DNA of 64,000 bases from ZYF759 sp046297455 (lineage in GTDB: Bacteria > Pseudomonadota > Alphaproteobacteria > Rhizobiales > Rhizobiaceae): contig JBKBIT010000005.1 in the NCBI GenBank assembly GCA_046297455.1, forward strand, positions 114,949 to 178,948, read 5' to 3'. Within the stretch, counting starts at the first letter, position 1. Each line of letters begins with the position of its first letter. The notes beneath the pieces were generated by a model. That model was not told where the DNA came from. It did no database searches and was given only the letters and a program-made list of their open reading frames with translations. Positions 27,101 to 34,964 of this stretch are shown piece after piece. Made by a program: the position numbers and the translations under genes.

Positions 27101-27682
27101 CCCGAAGGGGAAGCCGCTCCGCTCGGCTCGCCTGTATTTTCAGCGCGCGAGACCGATTCGCCCGCGCTCCGGCGCGGCACCGCCGTGCACCGGCTGCTGC
27201 AGCGGCTTCCCGATATCGCGGAAGACCGCCGCCGCGATATCGCGCTTTCCTACCTGGCCTCGGCGGCTGCCGGCATGACGCCCGACGAGGCCGAAGCGAC
27301 CTGGCGGGAAGTCACTGCCATCCTCGACGACGCGGATTTCGCCGCGATCTTCGTGCCCGGTTCCCGGGCCGAAGTCTCGATCATGGGCACGGTCTCGATC
27401 GGCGGCAGCCAGCGCGCCATTTCCGGCAAGATCGACCGGCTTCTGGCCGACGGCGACCGCGTGCTGATCGTCGACTACAAGACCAACCGGCCCGCTCCAG
27501 GCGACCTTGCCGCCATACCATCGGCTCACGTCGCCCAGCTGGCGCTCTACCGCGAACTCTTGATCCCGATATATCCAGGCCGGCGCATTGAGGCGGCACT
27601 GCTCTACACCGCCGCCCCGCGGCTTATCGCGTTGCCGCAGGAGGCAATGGACGCCGCCCTTGCCGCCCTCGCGAGAGCGTGA
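24167..27682 (+). CDS. addA: AddA subunit, UvrD-type helicase and nuclease
   Basis: The 1171-residue AddA has helicase motif I SANAGSGKTHVLSQR, motif Ia LTYTRAAAANMA, motif II LLDEAQDTSPEQW, motif III GDEKQSIYSFQGAD, motif V MTTHAAKGLEAPIVF and motif VI LLYVGMTRAEDRLI. At the C terminus a RecB-like nuclease domain shows VLIVDYKTNRPAP. The start at 24167 overlaps the addB stop; the frame upstream to 24128 is just antisense-free read-through of addB. Together with addB it repairs double-strand breaks. It ends 75 bases before trxA, with a hairpin and heat-shock-type promoter between. Confidence 0.96.
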   Translation: MSRHLVIPEDTLARQRLASDPSLSAWVSANAGSGKTHVLSQRVIRLLLAGTEPSRILCLTYTRAAAANMARRVFDTLAGWTRLDDAKLSAEIVKLGEPAPKPATMREARRLFARALETPGGLKIQTIHAFCEAVLHQFPLEANIAGHFEMLDAQMEAALLAEARREMIAGTTDPDQPGLADAFATVLRLGGESGLEALLGEIVSCRNGLARYITKIGTGPEGYIELLAEFGLDENETIDAILATCWPDPFFDRGTAQGIAAAAASAGKKNAGDFADRLIPVFATNEAETMLGLLREAFLTRKEGQWQPRAAKTIAAKGVAEHFAGMAEAFDECAVRIAEAVDRIALLRMLQATHAALVLADRLIGIYERLKSARGYLDFNDLIVRTVNLLARGGASAWVQYKLDKGIDHILLDEAQDTSPEQWAVVRALAEDFFAGKTARENVERTVFAVGDEKQSIYSFQGADPESFAHSGYEFQQRVAGSGARFEKVRLLHSFRSVADVLSAVDITFAGEEVRRGLTRDREDLEHKAVRDAAPGHVELWPSMGAASVEEPEDWTEPIDHTSAPAVLLAGRIARTVKGWIDSGNLIEGQGRPVGPGDVLILVRKRDSFVHALSRELKNLHVPVAGTDRLALAEHIAVQDLMAIGRVIIQQDDDLSLAALLKSPVFGIPEEELLYLAGGRPEGQSLWSRLIDLSKGGGAWKQAADRLSAWRDEAGYVSPFDFYARILGRDGMRARMIARLGIEAGDVVDEFLNFCLASEKAGILGLEALIGMLETGGPEIKRELDQARGEVRIMTTHAAKGLEAPIVFLVDSGGAPFHDSHLPRLVPFAPRGGGPTGYLWRATSETANAHSRRIALELRQKAEEEYRRLLYVGMTRAEDRLILCGYHGKRTPSDMTWHAIVSRALTASHHCQELEDALTGEPIHRYRISDTGPVEAAKAEPEKPPPAPMPKALHRPLRPAPAVPRPLAPSGVGLVIDPPEGEAAPLGSPVFSARETDSPALRRGTAVHRLLQRLPDIAEDRRRDIALSYLASAAAGMTPDEAEATWREVTAILDDADFAAIFVPGSRAEVSIMGTVSIGGSQRAISGKIDRLLADGDRVLIVDYKTNRPAPGDLAAIPSAHVAQLALYRELLIPIYPGRRIEAALLYTAAPRLIALPQEAMDAALAALARA

Positions 27683-27693
27683 CACAAGCGTGG

Positions 27694-27722
27694 CTTGAAT
27701 GGCATGTGGCTGGTTCCCACAT
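27694..27722 (+). promoter_or_regulatory. Heat-shock (RpoH)-type promoter candidate for trxA
   Basis: CTTGAA at 27694-27699 and CCACAT at 27717-27722 are 17 bases apart, matching the sigma-32-type pattern in alphaproteobacteria. The predicted start is near 27729, about 30 bases before trxA. Also here, GCATGTGG (27702-27709) and CCACATGC (27717-27724) form an 8-bp stem with a 7-base loop overlapping the -10 region. Confidence 0.5.
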
Positions 27723-27757
27723 GCGCACCGGCTTAGATTTGCGAAGGAGAACCCCGC

Positions 27758-28078
27758 ATGACCACCGTCAAGATCGACAACAGCAATTTCCAGTCCGACG
27801 TGCTTGAGGCCGGCGAGCCGGTGGTTGTGGATTTCTGGGCCGAGTGGTGTGGCCCCTGCAAGATGATCGCGCCCGCGCTCGAGGAAATCGCGGCCGAGCT
27901 CGACGGCAAGGTCAAGATCGCCAAGGTGAATATCGACGAGAACCCGGAACTCGCCGCCCAGTACGGCGTGCGCTCCATTCCCACGCTGATGATCTTCAAG
28001 GGCGGCGAAGTCGCCGACATGAAGGTCGGCGCGGCCCCGAAGACAGCATTGTCGTCCTGGATTGGCGGCGCCGTCTAG
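27758..28078 (+). CDS. trxA: Thioredoxin 1
   Basis: The 106-residue protein is a standard thioredoxin with the active site WAEWCGPCKMIAP near residues 28-40 and the cis-Pro segment RSIPTLMIFKGG. It reduces disulphides in cytosolic proteins such as ribonucleotide reductase and peroxiredoxins, itself reduced by TrxB. A GAAGGAG site lies shortly before the ATG. In rhizobia trxA commonly follows addA and converges on folC, as here, with only 14 bases between the two stops. A promoter with a heat-shock-type pattern precedes it. Confidence 0.97.
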   Translation: MTTVKIDNSNFQSDVLEAGEPVVVDFWAEWCGPCKMIAPALEEIAAELDGKVKIAKVNIDENPELAAQYGVRSIPTLMIFKGGEVADMKVGAAPKTALSSWIGGAV

Positions 28079-28092
28079 AACGCTGACGGGGT

Positions 28093-29424
28093 CTATGTCG
28101 GTAGCGTGCCGTTTTCGGCCAGAACCGCACCGACCAGATAGAGCGAACCACAGATGATGATGCGCGGCGGCGGCTGATCGGCCCCGCTGCTTTCTTTCAG
28201 CAGCAGCAAGGCGCTACCGACGGAGCTGATCGGCTCGGCTTCGAGTCCTGCTTCCATGGCGCGGGCCGCCAGTTCGTCGTTCGGCACGCCCGCGTCGCTT
28301 CCCTCGACCGGCACCGTGAAGACGCGCTTCGCCATGCCGGTGAAGTTGCGGAAATAACCTGTCTGGTCCTTGGTGGCGATCATGCCGGCAACCACGAAGA
28401 GGGGGCGCGGGTCGCGCTCCTCCATGCCCGCCAGCGCCTCGGCGATTACCGCCCCGGCACCCGGATTGTGCCCGCCATCGATCCAGACCTCAGCGCCTTC
28501 GGGTGCCAATTCCTTCAGCTTTCCCTCAGGCAGCTTTTGCAGCCGCCCTGGCCACGTCACCTTCTGCATCGCGATTTCCACGCGCGCCAGATCGGCATCG
28601 AAACCGGCAGCCTTGACCGCCGCAATCGCCGCTGCGGCGTTCGCAAGCTGGTGGCGTCCTGCAAGTTTGGGCAGGGGCAGGTCCATGAGACCGTCTGAAT
28701 CCTGGTAGACCATGCGACCGTTTTCCTCATAGGCAAGGAAATCCTGGCCGTAGACGAGGGTAGGGCAACCAAGCCGTTCGGCCGTATCGATCAGCACCTC
28801 GCGCGCTGCGTCATGTTCCTGCTGGCCTATGACGACCGCGCAGCCGGGCTTGATGATACCGGCTTTTTCGGCCGCGATCAGCTCCACCCGGTCACCCAGA
28901 AAGGCCTCATGATCCATCGACACGCTGGTTATCAGCGTGACAGCCGGGTTCTCGATCACATTGGTCGCGTCGAACCGACCACCCAGCCCGACCTCCAGGA
29001 TCGCGACATCGGCCGGATGCTCGGAAAACAAAAGAAAGGTCACCGCCGTCAGGATTTCGAACAGGGTGATCTTCTGCCCCTGGTTGGCCTCGGCAGCGCG
29101 CGCGATCGCTTCTGCCAAAACCGCGTCATCCACCAGCCGGCCGCCATCGGGATTGCCCAGCCGATAGCGCTCATGCCAGCGCACCAGATGCGGTGAGGTG
29201 TGAACGTGCACGCTGCGTCCGGCAGCCTCCAGCAAGGCCCGCGCGAAGGCCGCGGACGAGCCCTTGCCGTTGGTACCGGCGATGTGGATCACCGGCGGCA
29301 GCGCCAGTTGCGGCTGGCCAAGCCTTTCAAGGAGCCGCGAGATACGCTCCAGCGAAAGATCGTAGCCCTTGGGATGCAGGGTCAACAACTGGGCGATGAG
29401 CTGGTCGACCGTGAGGGTGGCCAT
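28093..29424 (-). CDS. folC: Bifunctional folylpolyglutamate synthase/dihydrofolate synthase
   Basis: FolC adds L-glutamate to dihydropteroate and to folate chains. From the ATG at 29424 the product is 443 residues (a 15-residue longer form from 29469 is also open). The Mur-ligase fold shows the P-loop HIAGTNGKGSSAAFARALL, the glutamate/metal residues in LEVGLGGRFDATNV and DHEAFLGD, and the carboxylated-Lys region EKAGIIKPG. It is the last gene of the trpA-accD-folC cluster, which is typical of the order. The gap to accD is about 60 bases. Confidence 0.94.
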   Translation of the reverse strand: MATLTVDQLIAQLLTLHPKGYDLSLERISRLLERLGQPQLALPPVIHIAGTNGKGSSAAFARALLEAAGRSVHVHTSPHLVRWHERYRLGNPDGGRLVDDAVLAEAIARAAEANQGQKITLFEILTAVTFLLFSEHPADVAILEVGLGGRFDATNVIENPAVTLITSVSMDHEAFLGDRVELIAAEKAGIIKPGCAVVIGQQEHDAAREVLIDTAERLGCPTLVYGQDFLAYEENGRMVYQDSDGLMDLPLPKLAGRHQLANAAAAIAAVKAAGFDADLARVEIAMQKVTWPGRLQKLPEGKLKELAPEGAEVWIDGGHNPGAGAVIAEALAGMEERDPRPLFVVAGMIATKDQTGYFRNFTGMAKRVFTVPVEGSDAGVPNDELAARAMEAGLEAEPISSVGSALLLLKESSGADQPPPRIIICGSLYLVGAVLAENGTLPT

Positions 29425-29482
29425 GGATGGACTCTCGAAGGGACCGGACACAGGGGGCCGGTCGGGCACGAAATGGGTGTGG

Positions 29483-30415
29483 TCAGCCTTCCTGGCGCGG
29501 GGCGTCTTCGGCCGGCTCGGGCAGGGCCGGCAGCGGCTCCGGCGCCTCGGCGGGGGCCGTCGCTGCAGGGTGCTTGAGCAGCATGCGGAGGAGCCTTGCC
29601 ACGGTCGCCTTCATCTCCAGCCTGGAGACCACCATGTCCACCATGCCGTGTTCCATAAGGTACTCGGCGCGCTGAAAACCCTCCGGCAGCTTTTCGCGGA
29701 TGGTCTGCTCGATCACGCGCGGGCCGGCAAAACCGATCAGGGCGCCAGGCTCTGCGATATGGACATCGCCCAGCATGGCATAGGATGCGGTCACACCGCC
29801 CGTGGTCGGGTTGGTCAGGACCACGATATAAGGCAGGCCGGCTTCCTTCAGCCGGTCAACGGCGACCGTCGTGCGCGCCAGCTGCATCAAGGACAGGATG
29901 CCTTCCTGCATGCGAGCGCCGCCGGATGCCGCATACAGCACCATCGGCCGATGCAACTCCACGGCCTTCTCGAACCCCTTGATGATGGCATCGCCGGCCG
30001 CCATGCCGAGAGAGCCACCCATGAAGGCGAAATCCTGTACTGTGGCGACGATGGGCAGGCCCTCGATCTCGCCGGTGGCATTGATGATCGCGTCCTCGAG
30101 CCCGGTCTTGGTGCGCGCGTCGCGCAGCCGGTCCGTATAGCGGCGCTCGTCGCGGAATTTCAGCGGATCGGCGACGACTTTCGGGTTTTCCAGCGTCTCG
30201 AATTTCTCGTCGTCGAAAAAGCGCTTCAGCCGCTCCTTAGCAGCGATGCGCATGTGATGTCCCGACGAGGGGATGACGTAATGATTGTTCTCCAGGTCCT
30301 TGTGAAAGACCATCTCGCCGGTCTCCGGACATTTGATCCAGAGATTCTCCGGCATATCGCGGCGTCCGAGCATCGAATTGATCTTCGGCCGGACGAAATT
30401 GGTGATCCAGTTCAT
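29483..30415 (-). CDS. accD: Acetyl-CoA carboxylase carboxyltransferase beta subunit
   Basis: AccD forms the carboxyltransferase with AccA and makes malonyl-CoA. The 310-residue product has the family segments SMLGRRDMPENLW, DRLRDARTKTGLEDAI, FAFMGGSLGMAAGDAI and ASGGARMQEGILSLMQ. In the N-terminal zinc-ribbon region only one cysteine (IKCPETGEM) remains of the four found in the E. coli protein, with SSGHHMRI where the second pair would be; the same is true of other rhizobial AccD proteins as I recall them, so it is a lineage trait rather than damage. It lies between trpA and folC on the same strand. Confidence 0.96.
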   Translation of the reverse strand: MNWITNFVRPKINSMLGRRDMPENLWIKCPETGEMVFHKDLENNHYVIPSSGHHMRIAAKERLKRFFDDEKFETLENPKVVADPLKFRDERRYTDRLRDARTKTGLEDAIINATGEIEGLPIVATVQDFAFMGGSLGMAAGDAIIKGFEKAVELHRPMVLYAASGGARMQEGILSLMQLARTTVAVDRLKEAGLPYIVVLTNPTTGGVTASYAMLGDVHIAEPGALIGFAGPRVIEQTIREKLPEGFQRAEYLMEHGMVDMVVSRLEMKATVARLLRMLLKHPAATAPAEAPEPLPALPEPAEDAPRQEG

Positions 30416-30457
30416 GCAGAAAGCCTTTCAGCACATTCCGACAAAGAGATGGCGATG

Positions 30458-31300
30458 TCAGGCGGTTGCGGCAAGCCTTGCGGAGCGCACGCCTTCGGAG
30501 AGCGAACGCACCAGCCGAGCCACGCCCTCGGCAGGGTCGGAAATCGGTCGACCGTCGGGGCCGAGGCTGTTGGCGACCTCGTTGACGATCGCCGTGCCTA
30601 CAACCACCCCGTCGGCGGCGTTGGCAATGGCTGCGGCCTGTTCGGCCGACTTCACGCCAAAACCGACACAGATGGGCAGCGTCGTGTGGCCCTTGATGCG
30701 CTTGACCGCCTCACCCACACGCGTGGTGTCGGTCAGGGCGGAACCGGTAATGCCGGTCATCGAGACGTAGTAGACGAAGCCGGACGTGTTCTCGAGCACG
30801 CGCGGAAGGCGGCGGTCGTCCGTCGTGGGCGTTGCAAGACGGATGAAATTGAGCCCCGCCTTCATTGCCGGGATACACAATTCGCTGTCGGTCTCGGGCG
30901 GCAGATCGACCACGATCAGCCCGTCGATACCGGCCGTCTTCGCCGCTTCCAGGAAGCGCTCGACGCCGAACGAATAGATCGGGTTGTAGTACCCCATCAT
31001 GATGATCGGGGTCAGGTCGTCATCCTTGCGGAACTCGGCCGCCAGATCCAATGTACGCTGCAAGGTCTGTCCGGCCTTTAACGCGCGCAGTCCCGCTGCC
31101 TGAATCGCCGGACCGTCCGCCATGGGGTCGGAAAACGGCATGCCGAGCTCGATGACGTCGGCGCCCGCCGCCGGCAGGGCGCGCATGATCGCAAGCGAGG
31201 TCTCGTAGTCGGGATCGCCCGCCATCATGTAGGTGACGAGAGCAGCCCGGCCTTCCTGCTTCAGCGCGGCAAAGCGGCGATCAATGCGGGTTGTGGTCAT
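30458..31300 (-). CDS. trpA: Tryptophan synthase alpha subunit
   Basis: TrpA cleaves indole-3-glycerol phosphate and passes indole to TrpB. From the ATG at 31300 (MTTTRIDRRFAALK) it is 280 residues. Catalytic Glu is in DVIELGMPFSDPMADGPAIQ and catalytic Asp in GLIVVDLPPET; the phosphate site is GFGVKSAEQAAAI and GVVVGTAIV. In rhizobia trpF and trpB normally come directly before trpA; here the upstream neighbour is an ABC transporter operon and a 35-codon ORF, so trpF and trpB must be elsewhere in this genome or beyond this window. Confidence 0.96.
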   Translation of the reverse strand: MTTTRIDRRFAALKQEGRAALVTYMMAGDPDYETSLAIMRALPAAGADVIELGMPFSDPMADGPAIQAAGLRALKAGQTLQRTLDLAAEFRKDDDLTPIIMMGYYNPIYSFGVERFLEAAKTAGIDGLIVVDLPPETDSELCIPAMKAGLNFIRLATPTTDDRRLPRVLENTSGFVYYVSMTGITGSALTDTTRVGEAVKRIKGHTTLPICVGFGVKSAEQAAAIANAADGVVVGTAIVNEVANSLGPDGRPISDPAEGVARLVRSLSEGVRSARLAATA

Positions 31301-31383
31301 GTCCGACGTCTTTCGCAGTTCCTTCGGCGCCTCTTCTTGCCTTTCCGCGCGCAACTTGCAATCCCGCAAGGCTCAGGAACGGT

Positions 31384-31491
31384 TCAGAACAGCATCCGCA
31401 CGACGGTCAAGATGATGATGGCGGCCACGAAGCAGAGGCCGACCCGTTGCCAGGGACCCATCTGGTCCCAGAAGCGCCAGAAACCATCCAT
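31384..31491 (-). CDS. Small single-span membrane peptide (35 residues)
   Basis: A 36-codon frame starts with ATG at 31491 and stops at 31384. The start has a perfect AGGAGG six bases upstream, the best site in this operon. The peptide opens with a Trp/Phe-rich amphipathic stretch (MDGFWRFWDQMGPWQR) and continues as a hydrophobic span (VGLCFVAAIIILTVV) with a short RMLF end, so it should be a one-pass inner-membrane peptide. It begins 52 bases after the last permease gene and ends 83 bases before trpA. I do not recognise a family. It may assist the transporter or act alone. Confidence 0.65.
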   Translation of the reverse strand: MDGFWRFWDQMGPWQRVGLCFVAAIIILTVVRMLF

Positions 31492-31542
31492 GCTCGGCCT
31501 CCTCTTGCGTTTTCGGACGCTGCCGGTGCCGGCAAGCTCCCC

Positions 31543-32394
31543 TCAGGTCGGCCTGATGCCCCGCAGACGTTCCGACCTGCGACGCAGCAGCTCGATCGTG
31601 GTCAGCAATGCGATTGAAATGGCCACCAGGATGGTCGCCACGGCCAGGATCGTCGGGCTGATCTGCTCGCGGATGCCAGACCACATTTCTCGTGGAATGG
31701 TACGCTGCTCGACGCCCGCCACGAAAAGAACGATCACGATCTCGTCGAAGGAGGTAATGAAGGCAAACAGCGCGCCGGATATGACGCCCGGCATGATGAG
31801 CGGCAATGTCACCCGCCGGAAGGTTGTCGTCGGATCGGCTCCGAGGCTGGCGGCGGCCCGTGTCAGCGAATGGTCGAAGCCGACCAGCGTTGCCGTCACC
31901 GTGATGATGACGAAGGGCGTGCCTAGTGCAGCATGTGCCAGGATCACACCCGGGAAGGTCGAGGCCAGCCCGATGCTCGAGTAGAAGAAGAACATGCCAG
32001 CGGCGGAAATGATCAGCGGCACGATCATCGGCGAGATCAGGATGCCCATGATCAGGCCCCTGAAAGGCATTTCCTTGCGCGACAGGCCGAGCGCGGCGAT
32101 CGTGCCAAGCACCGTGGCCACGACGGTAGCGAAGATGCCGATGATGACCGAGTTGCGGATCGAAGTCATCCATTGCCGGCTGGAGAAGAATTCCTCGTAC
32201 CAGCGCAGCGAATAGCCGGCCGGATCGAAGGTCAGCATTTCGCGAGTGTAGGTGAAGTAGGGCTGCACGTTGAAGGACAGCGGGATGATGACGATGATCG
32301 GTGCGATCAGGAAGAAGAAGATAAGCCCGCAAAGCACCCGGAACCCGTAATACCAGGCTCTTTCCAGCGGTCCGGCGTAGGAGGGAACGGCCAT
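31543..32394 (-). CDS. ABC transporter permease, PotC-like
   Basis: The 283-residue protein has six predicted membrane spans and the EAA-loop segment (about residues 175-200, RAAASLGADPTTTFRRVTLPLIMPGV) that contacts the ATPase. It resembles the PotC/YdcV permeases of the spermidine/putrescine group. It begins 10 bases after the first permease gene's stop and would pair with it as the heterodimeric channel. The substrate cannot be fixed: this subfamily in rhizobia includes polyamine and other cationic compound importers. Confidence 0.9.
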   Translation of the reverse strand: MAVPSYAGPLERAWYYGFRVLCGLIFFFLIAPIIVIIPLSFNVQPYFTYTREMLTFDPAGYSLRWYEEFFSSRQWMTSIRNSVIIGIFATVVATVLGTIAALGLSRKEMPFRGLIMGILISPMIVPLIISAAGMFFFYSSIGLASTFPGVILAHAALGTPFVIITVTATLVGFDHSLTRAAASLGADPTTTFRRVTLPLIMPGVISGALFAFITSFDEIVIVLFVAGVEQRTIPREMWSGIREQISPTILAVATILVAISIALLTTIELLRRRSERLRGIRPT

Positions 32395-32404
32395 TTCTCT
32401 CTCC

Positions 32405-33682
32405 TCAGCCCAGCTTCACGTTGTCGACGCCGACGATGCGGTTATAGACCCAGTAAAGGATCATCACGCCGCCGAGCAGGATGGTGCCGAGCGCCGCCGC
32501 CAGACCCCAGTTCAGCGAGTTCTGCATGTGGAAGGCGATCAGGTTGGAGATCATCTGGCCAGACTGACCGCCCACGAGCGCCGGGGTGATGTAGTAGCCG
32601 ATCGAGATGATGAAGACGAGAACGGCGCCCGCACCGACACCGGGGATTGTCTGCGGGACATAGACTTTCCAGAATGCCGTCCAGGGATTGGCACCGAGCG
32701 AACGGGCTGCGCGGACATAGGAGGGCGGAATGCCCTTCATCACCGAATAGAGCGGCAGCACCATGAACGGCAGCAGGATGTGCGTCATCGCGACGATCGT
32801 TCCCGTGGCGTTGTAGACCATCATGATCCGGCCATCGTCCGACAGGATACCGAGTGCGACCAGGATGTCGTTGAGGACGCCCTGCTGTTGCAGAAGCACG
32901 ATCCAGGCGGTCGTTCGGACCAGCAGCGAGGTCCAGAACGGCAACAGAACGCAGATCATCAGAAGGTTCGAATAGCGCAGCGGCAGCGTCGCCAGCAGAT
33001 AGGCGATCGGATAGCCGAGCAGCAGCGTCGTCAGCGTGATTGCCAGACTCAGGACCAGCGTGCGTACGAAGAGCTGCAGGTAGATGCGCTGGTGCTCCGG
33101 CTGGCGCTCGATGCTTCCATCGGCTGCATAGCGCATGTCGATGGCGGAGACGAAATAGGCCGGCGTGAAGCGGCGTCCCTCACGCTGAATGGCCGCCCAT
33201 ATCTCGGTGTCGCCCCAGCGCGCATTATCTTCGATCAGCGCTTCCCTGAATGGAGCTTCGAAAGCGTCCGCCCGGCGAGCCGTGCCGGTCAGGAGGCTGC
33301 GTGCGCCGCTCATTTCGTAATTGAGCCGCACAGCGACGCGCCCGACGGATCGTTCGCTTTGCGCGATCCGCAGATCCTCGACCATGGCCGCAAAGACGTC
33401 CTCGGAGGGCAGTTCCTGGCGGTCCCAGTCCTGGATAGCTTCGACGGTGCGCGGCAAAACCTGCACGATCACCGGATTGTCGATGCTGCGGAACAACATC
33501 GATCCGATTGGAATGACAAAGGTGAAAACGATGAAGGCAAGCAGCGGTGCAACGAGGAGGAACGCGACAATCCGCCGCCGCCGGTTGGCGCGGGCGAGAC
33601 TTTTCTTCAAGGGCACTCCGTCCGCCGTGACCATTGCGGTCACCGGCGCGCCACCCAGTGAAGCTGCATCGGCCTGTGCCAT
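32405..33682 (-). CDS. ABC transporter permease, PotB-like, with a long periplasmic insert
   Basis: The 425-residue product (ATG at 33682; a TTG 18 bases upstream is also in frame) has one N-terminal span at about residues 25-50, then a roughly 130-residue stretch before the next spans, and the EAA-loop RAARSLGANPWTAFWKVYVPQTIPGVG near the C terminus. The long soluble insert (RTVEAIQDWDRQELPSEDVFAAM through PEHQRIY) is larger than in E. coli PotB, which is about 275 residues. Similar inserts exist in rhizobial permeases of this class. It lies between the binding-protein and PotC-like genes, all on the minus strand. Confidence 0.9.
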   Translation of the reverse strand: MAQADAASLGGAPVTAMVTADGVPLKKSLARANRRRRIVAFLLVAPLLAFIVFTFVIPIGSMLFRSIDNPVIVQVLPRTVEAIQDWDRQELPSEDVFAAMVEDLRIAQSERSVGRVAVRLNYEMSGARSLLTGTARRADAFEAPFREALIEDNARWGDTEIWAAIQREGRRFTPAYFVSAIDMRYAADGSIERQPEHQRIYLQLFVRTLVLSLAITLTTLLLGYPIAYLLATLPLRYSNLLMICVLLPFWTSLLVRTTAWIVLLQQQGVLNDILVALGILSDDGRIMMVYNATGTIVAMTHILLPFMVLPLYSVMKGIPPSYVRAARSLGANPWTAFWKVYVPQTIPGVGAGAVLVFIISIGYYITPALVGGQSGQMISNLIAFHMQNSLNWGLAAALGTILLGGVMILYWVYNRIVGVDNVKLG

Positions 33683-33710
33683 TCCCGTTCCTGCCCCCAA
33701 AGATAGAAGG

Positions 33711-33740
33711 GCCGCGCGATGGGTGAACCCACCGCGCGGC
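33711..33740 (-). other. Intercistronic stem-loop after the binding-protein gene
   Basis: Two nested stems, GCCGCGCG/CGCGCGGC outside and GGGT/ACCC inside a GA loop, sit between the stop of the binding-protein gene and the first permease. There is no T-tract, so it is not a classical terminator. Hairpins here often protect the upstream message and lower expression of the permease genes. Confidence 0.7.
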
Positions 33741-33750
33741 GCAAGTTTGA

Positions 33751-34857
33751 CTACTGGAGCATCCAGTTGGCGAACCGCTCGCGCAGTTCGTCGCCGTAAT
33801 CGGTCCAGAAGTCGTTATCGAGCACGATCGGCGAGAAGTAGTTGTCCGGGTTTGTCGGCATGTGCTGGTTCATATCGATGCCCAGATCGGCATGCTCGCC
33901 AACAAGCGGTGCGGACGAGGCACGTGCCGGGCCGTAGGAAATGAACTTGGCCTGGTCGGCCAGGCGCTGCGTGTCGGTCGCCCAATACAAATACTCGAGC
34001 ACCGCATCGGCCTTGGGGCCGTCCGGAACCACCCAGCCGTCCCACTCGACGACCTGGCCGTCCCAGATGATCTCGGCATTCATGCCTTCGACCTCGATGG
34101 CATCGAACATACGGCCGTTATAGCCGGTCGCGAAAGCCACTTCGCCGTCGGCGAGAAGCTGCGGCGCCTGCGCACCTTCGGTCCAGAAGACGATGTGCTC
34201 CTTGATCGTGTCGAGCTTGGCGAAGGCACGGTCGACGCCTTCCGGCGTGCGCAGCACGTCATAGATCTCGTCCGGATCGACGCCGTCGGCGTAAAGCGCC
34301 CATTCGAGATTGGTGCCGGGACGATCCTGCAGCGCGCGGCGGCCCGGGAAGTTCTCGACGTCGAAGAGATCGGCGATCGACTCCGGCTGGGCGTCCTCCG
34401 GGAAGGCGTCCGGACGGAAGGTCAGCACGGTCGAGTAGACGATCTGCGGGATGAAGCACTCGCCCAGCGAGCCGGGCAGGAAGTCCTGCGAAGCCGGCGT
34501 GCCGTCAGGCGCAGCGGCCAGCATGGCGTCGTGGTCGATCGGCAGGATGATACCCTCGTCGCAGGCCAGCTGCGCATCGGAAGGCAGCATGTCGACCAGG
34601 TCCCAGGTCACGTTGCCGGCCTGGTGCTGTGCGCGCAGACCTGCGAGCGCGTTTGCCGAGCCATCATCGTTGATGATGGTGACGTGCGGGTTCTCCTCCA
34701 TGAAGGGCTCGTGATAGGCCCTGTTCTGGCTGGCCGTGTAGGCGCCGCCCCAGGAAACGACGGTCAGGCTGATCGGCTCCTGCGCATAGGCGTTCAGTGC
34801 CAGCGCACTGACGGCGATCGCACCCGCCCCCAGAATGGTGGTCTTGAGTTTGCTCAT
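33751..34857 (-). CDS. Periplasmic substrate-binding protein, PotD/PotF type
   Basis: From the ATG at 34857 (MSKLKTTILGAGAIAVSALALNAYAQ, with AAGGAG upstream) the product is 368 residues with a clear cleavable signal peptide. The mature part begins EPISLTVVSWGGAYTASQ and has the type of the spermidine/putrescine solute-binding family, including the NLEWALYADGVD segment and the conserved LDTIKEHIVFWTEGAQAPQLL region. The frame extends upstream to 35085 but that part has no signal sequence. It sits second in the operon, after the ATPase gene, with strong stem-loops before and after. The ligand is uncertain. Confidence 0.9.
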   Translation of the reverse strand: MSKLKTTILGAGAIAVSALALNAYAQEPISLTVVSWGGAYTASQNRAYHEPFMEENPHVTIINDDGSANALAGLRAQHQAGNVTWDLVDMLPSDAQLACDEGIILPIDHDAMLAAAPDGTPASQDFLPGSLGECFIPQIVYSTVLTFRPDAFPEDAQPESIADLFDVENFPGRRALQDRPGTNLEWALYADGVDPDEIYDVLRTPEGVDRAFAKLDTIKEHIVFWTEGAQAPQLLADGEVAFATGYNGRMFDAIEVEGMNAEIIWDGQVVEWDGWVVPDGPKADAVLEYLYWATDTQRLADQAKFISYGPARASSAPLVGEHADLGIDMNQHMPTNPDNYFSPIVLDNDFWTDYGDELRERFANWMLQ

Positions 34858-34921
34858 ACGTCCAACTCCTTTTGACGCTGAGGGCCGATCCGCTGCCGGG
34901 CCTGCCCGTTCCTCTCTGTAC

Positions 34922-34942
34922 GGCCGCGCCGGTTGCGCGGCC
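34922..34942 (-). other. Intercistronic stem-loop between ATPase and binding-protein genes
   Basis: GGCCGCGC and GCGCGGCC form a perfect 8-bp stem with a CGGTT loop in the 107-base gap between the ATPase stop and the binding-protein start. No T-tract follows on the minus strand. Probably a message-stability element. Confidence 0.6.
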
Positions 34943-34964
34943 CGTGTATAGCCCGCGCCGGACG

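Noticed and set aside
29369..31081. 570-codon frame antisense to accD and trpA
   Set aside because: Both enzymes on the minus strand have intact active sites; the plus frame has no signature.
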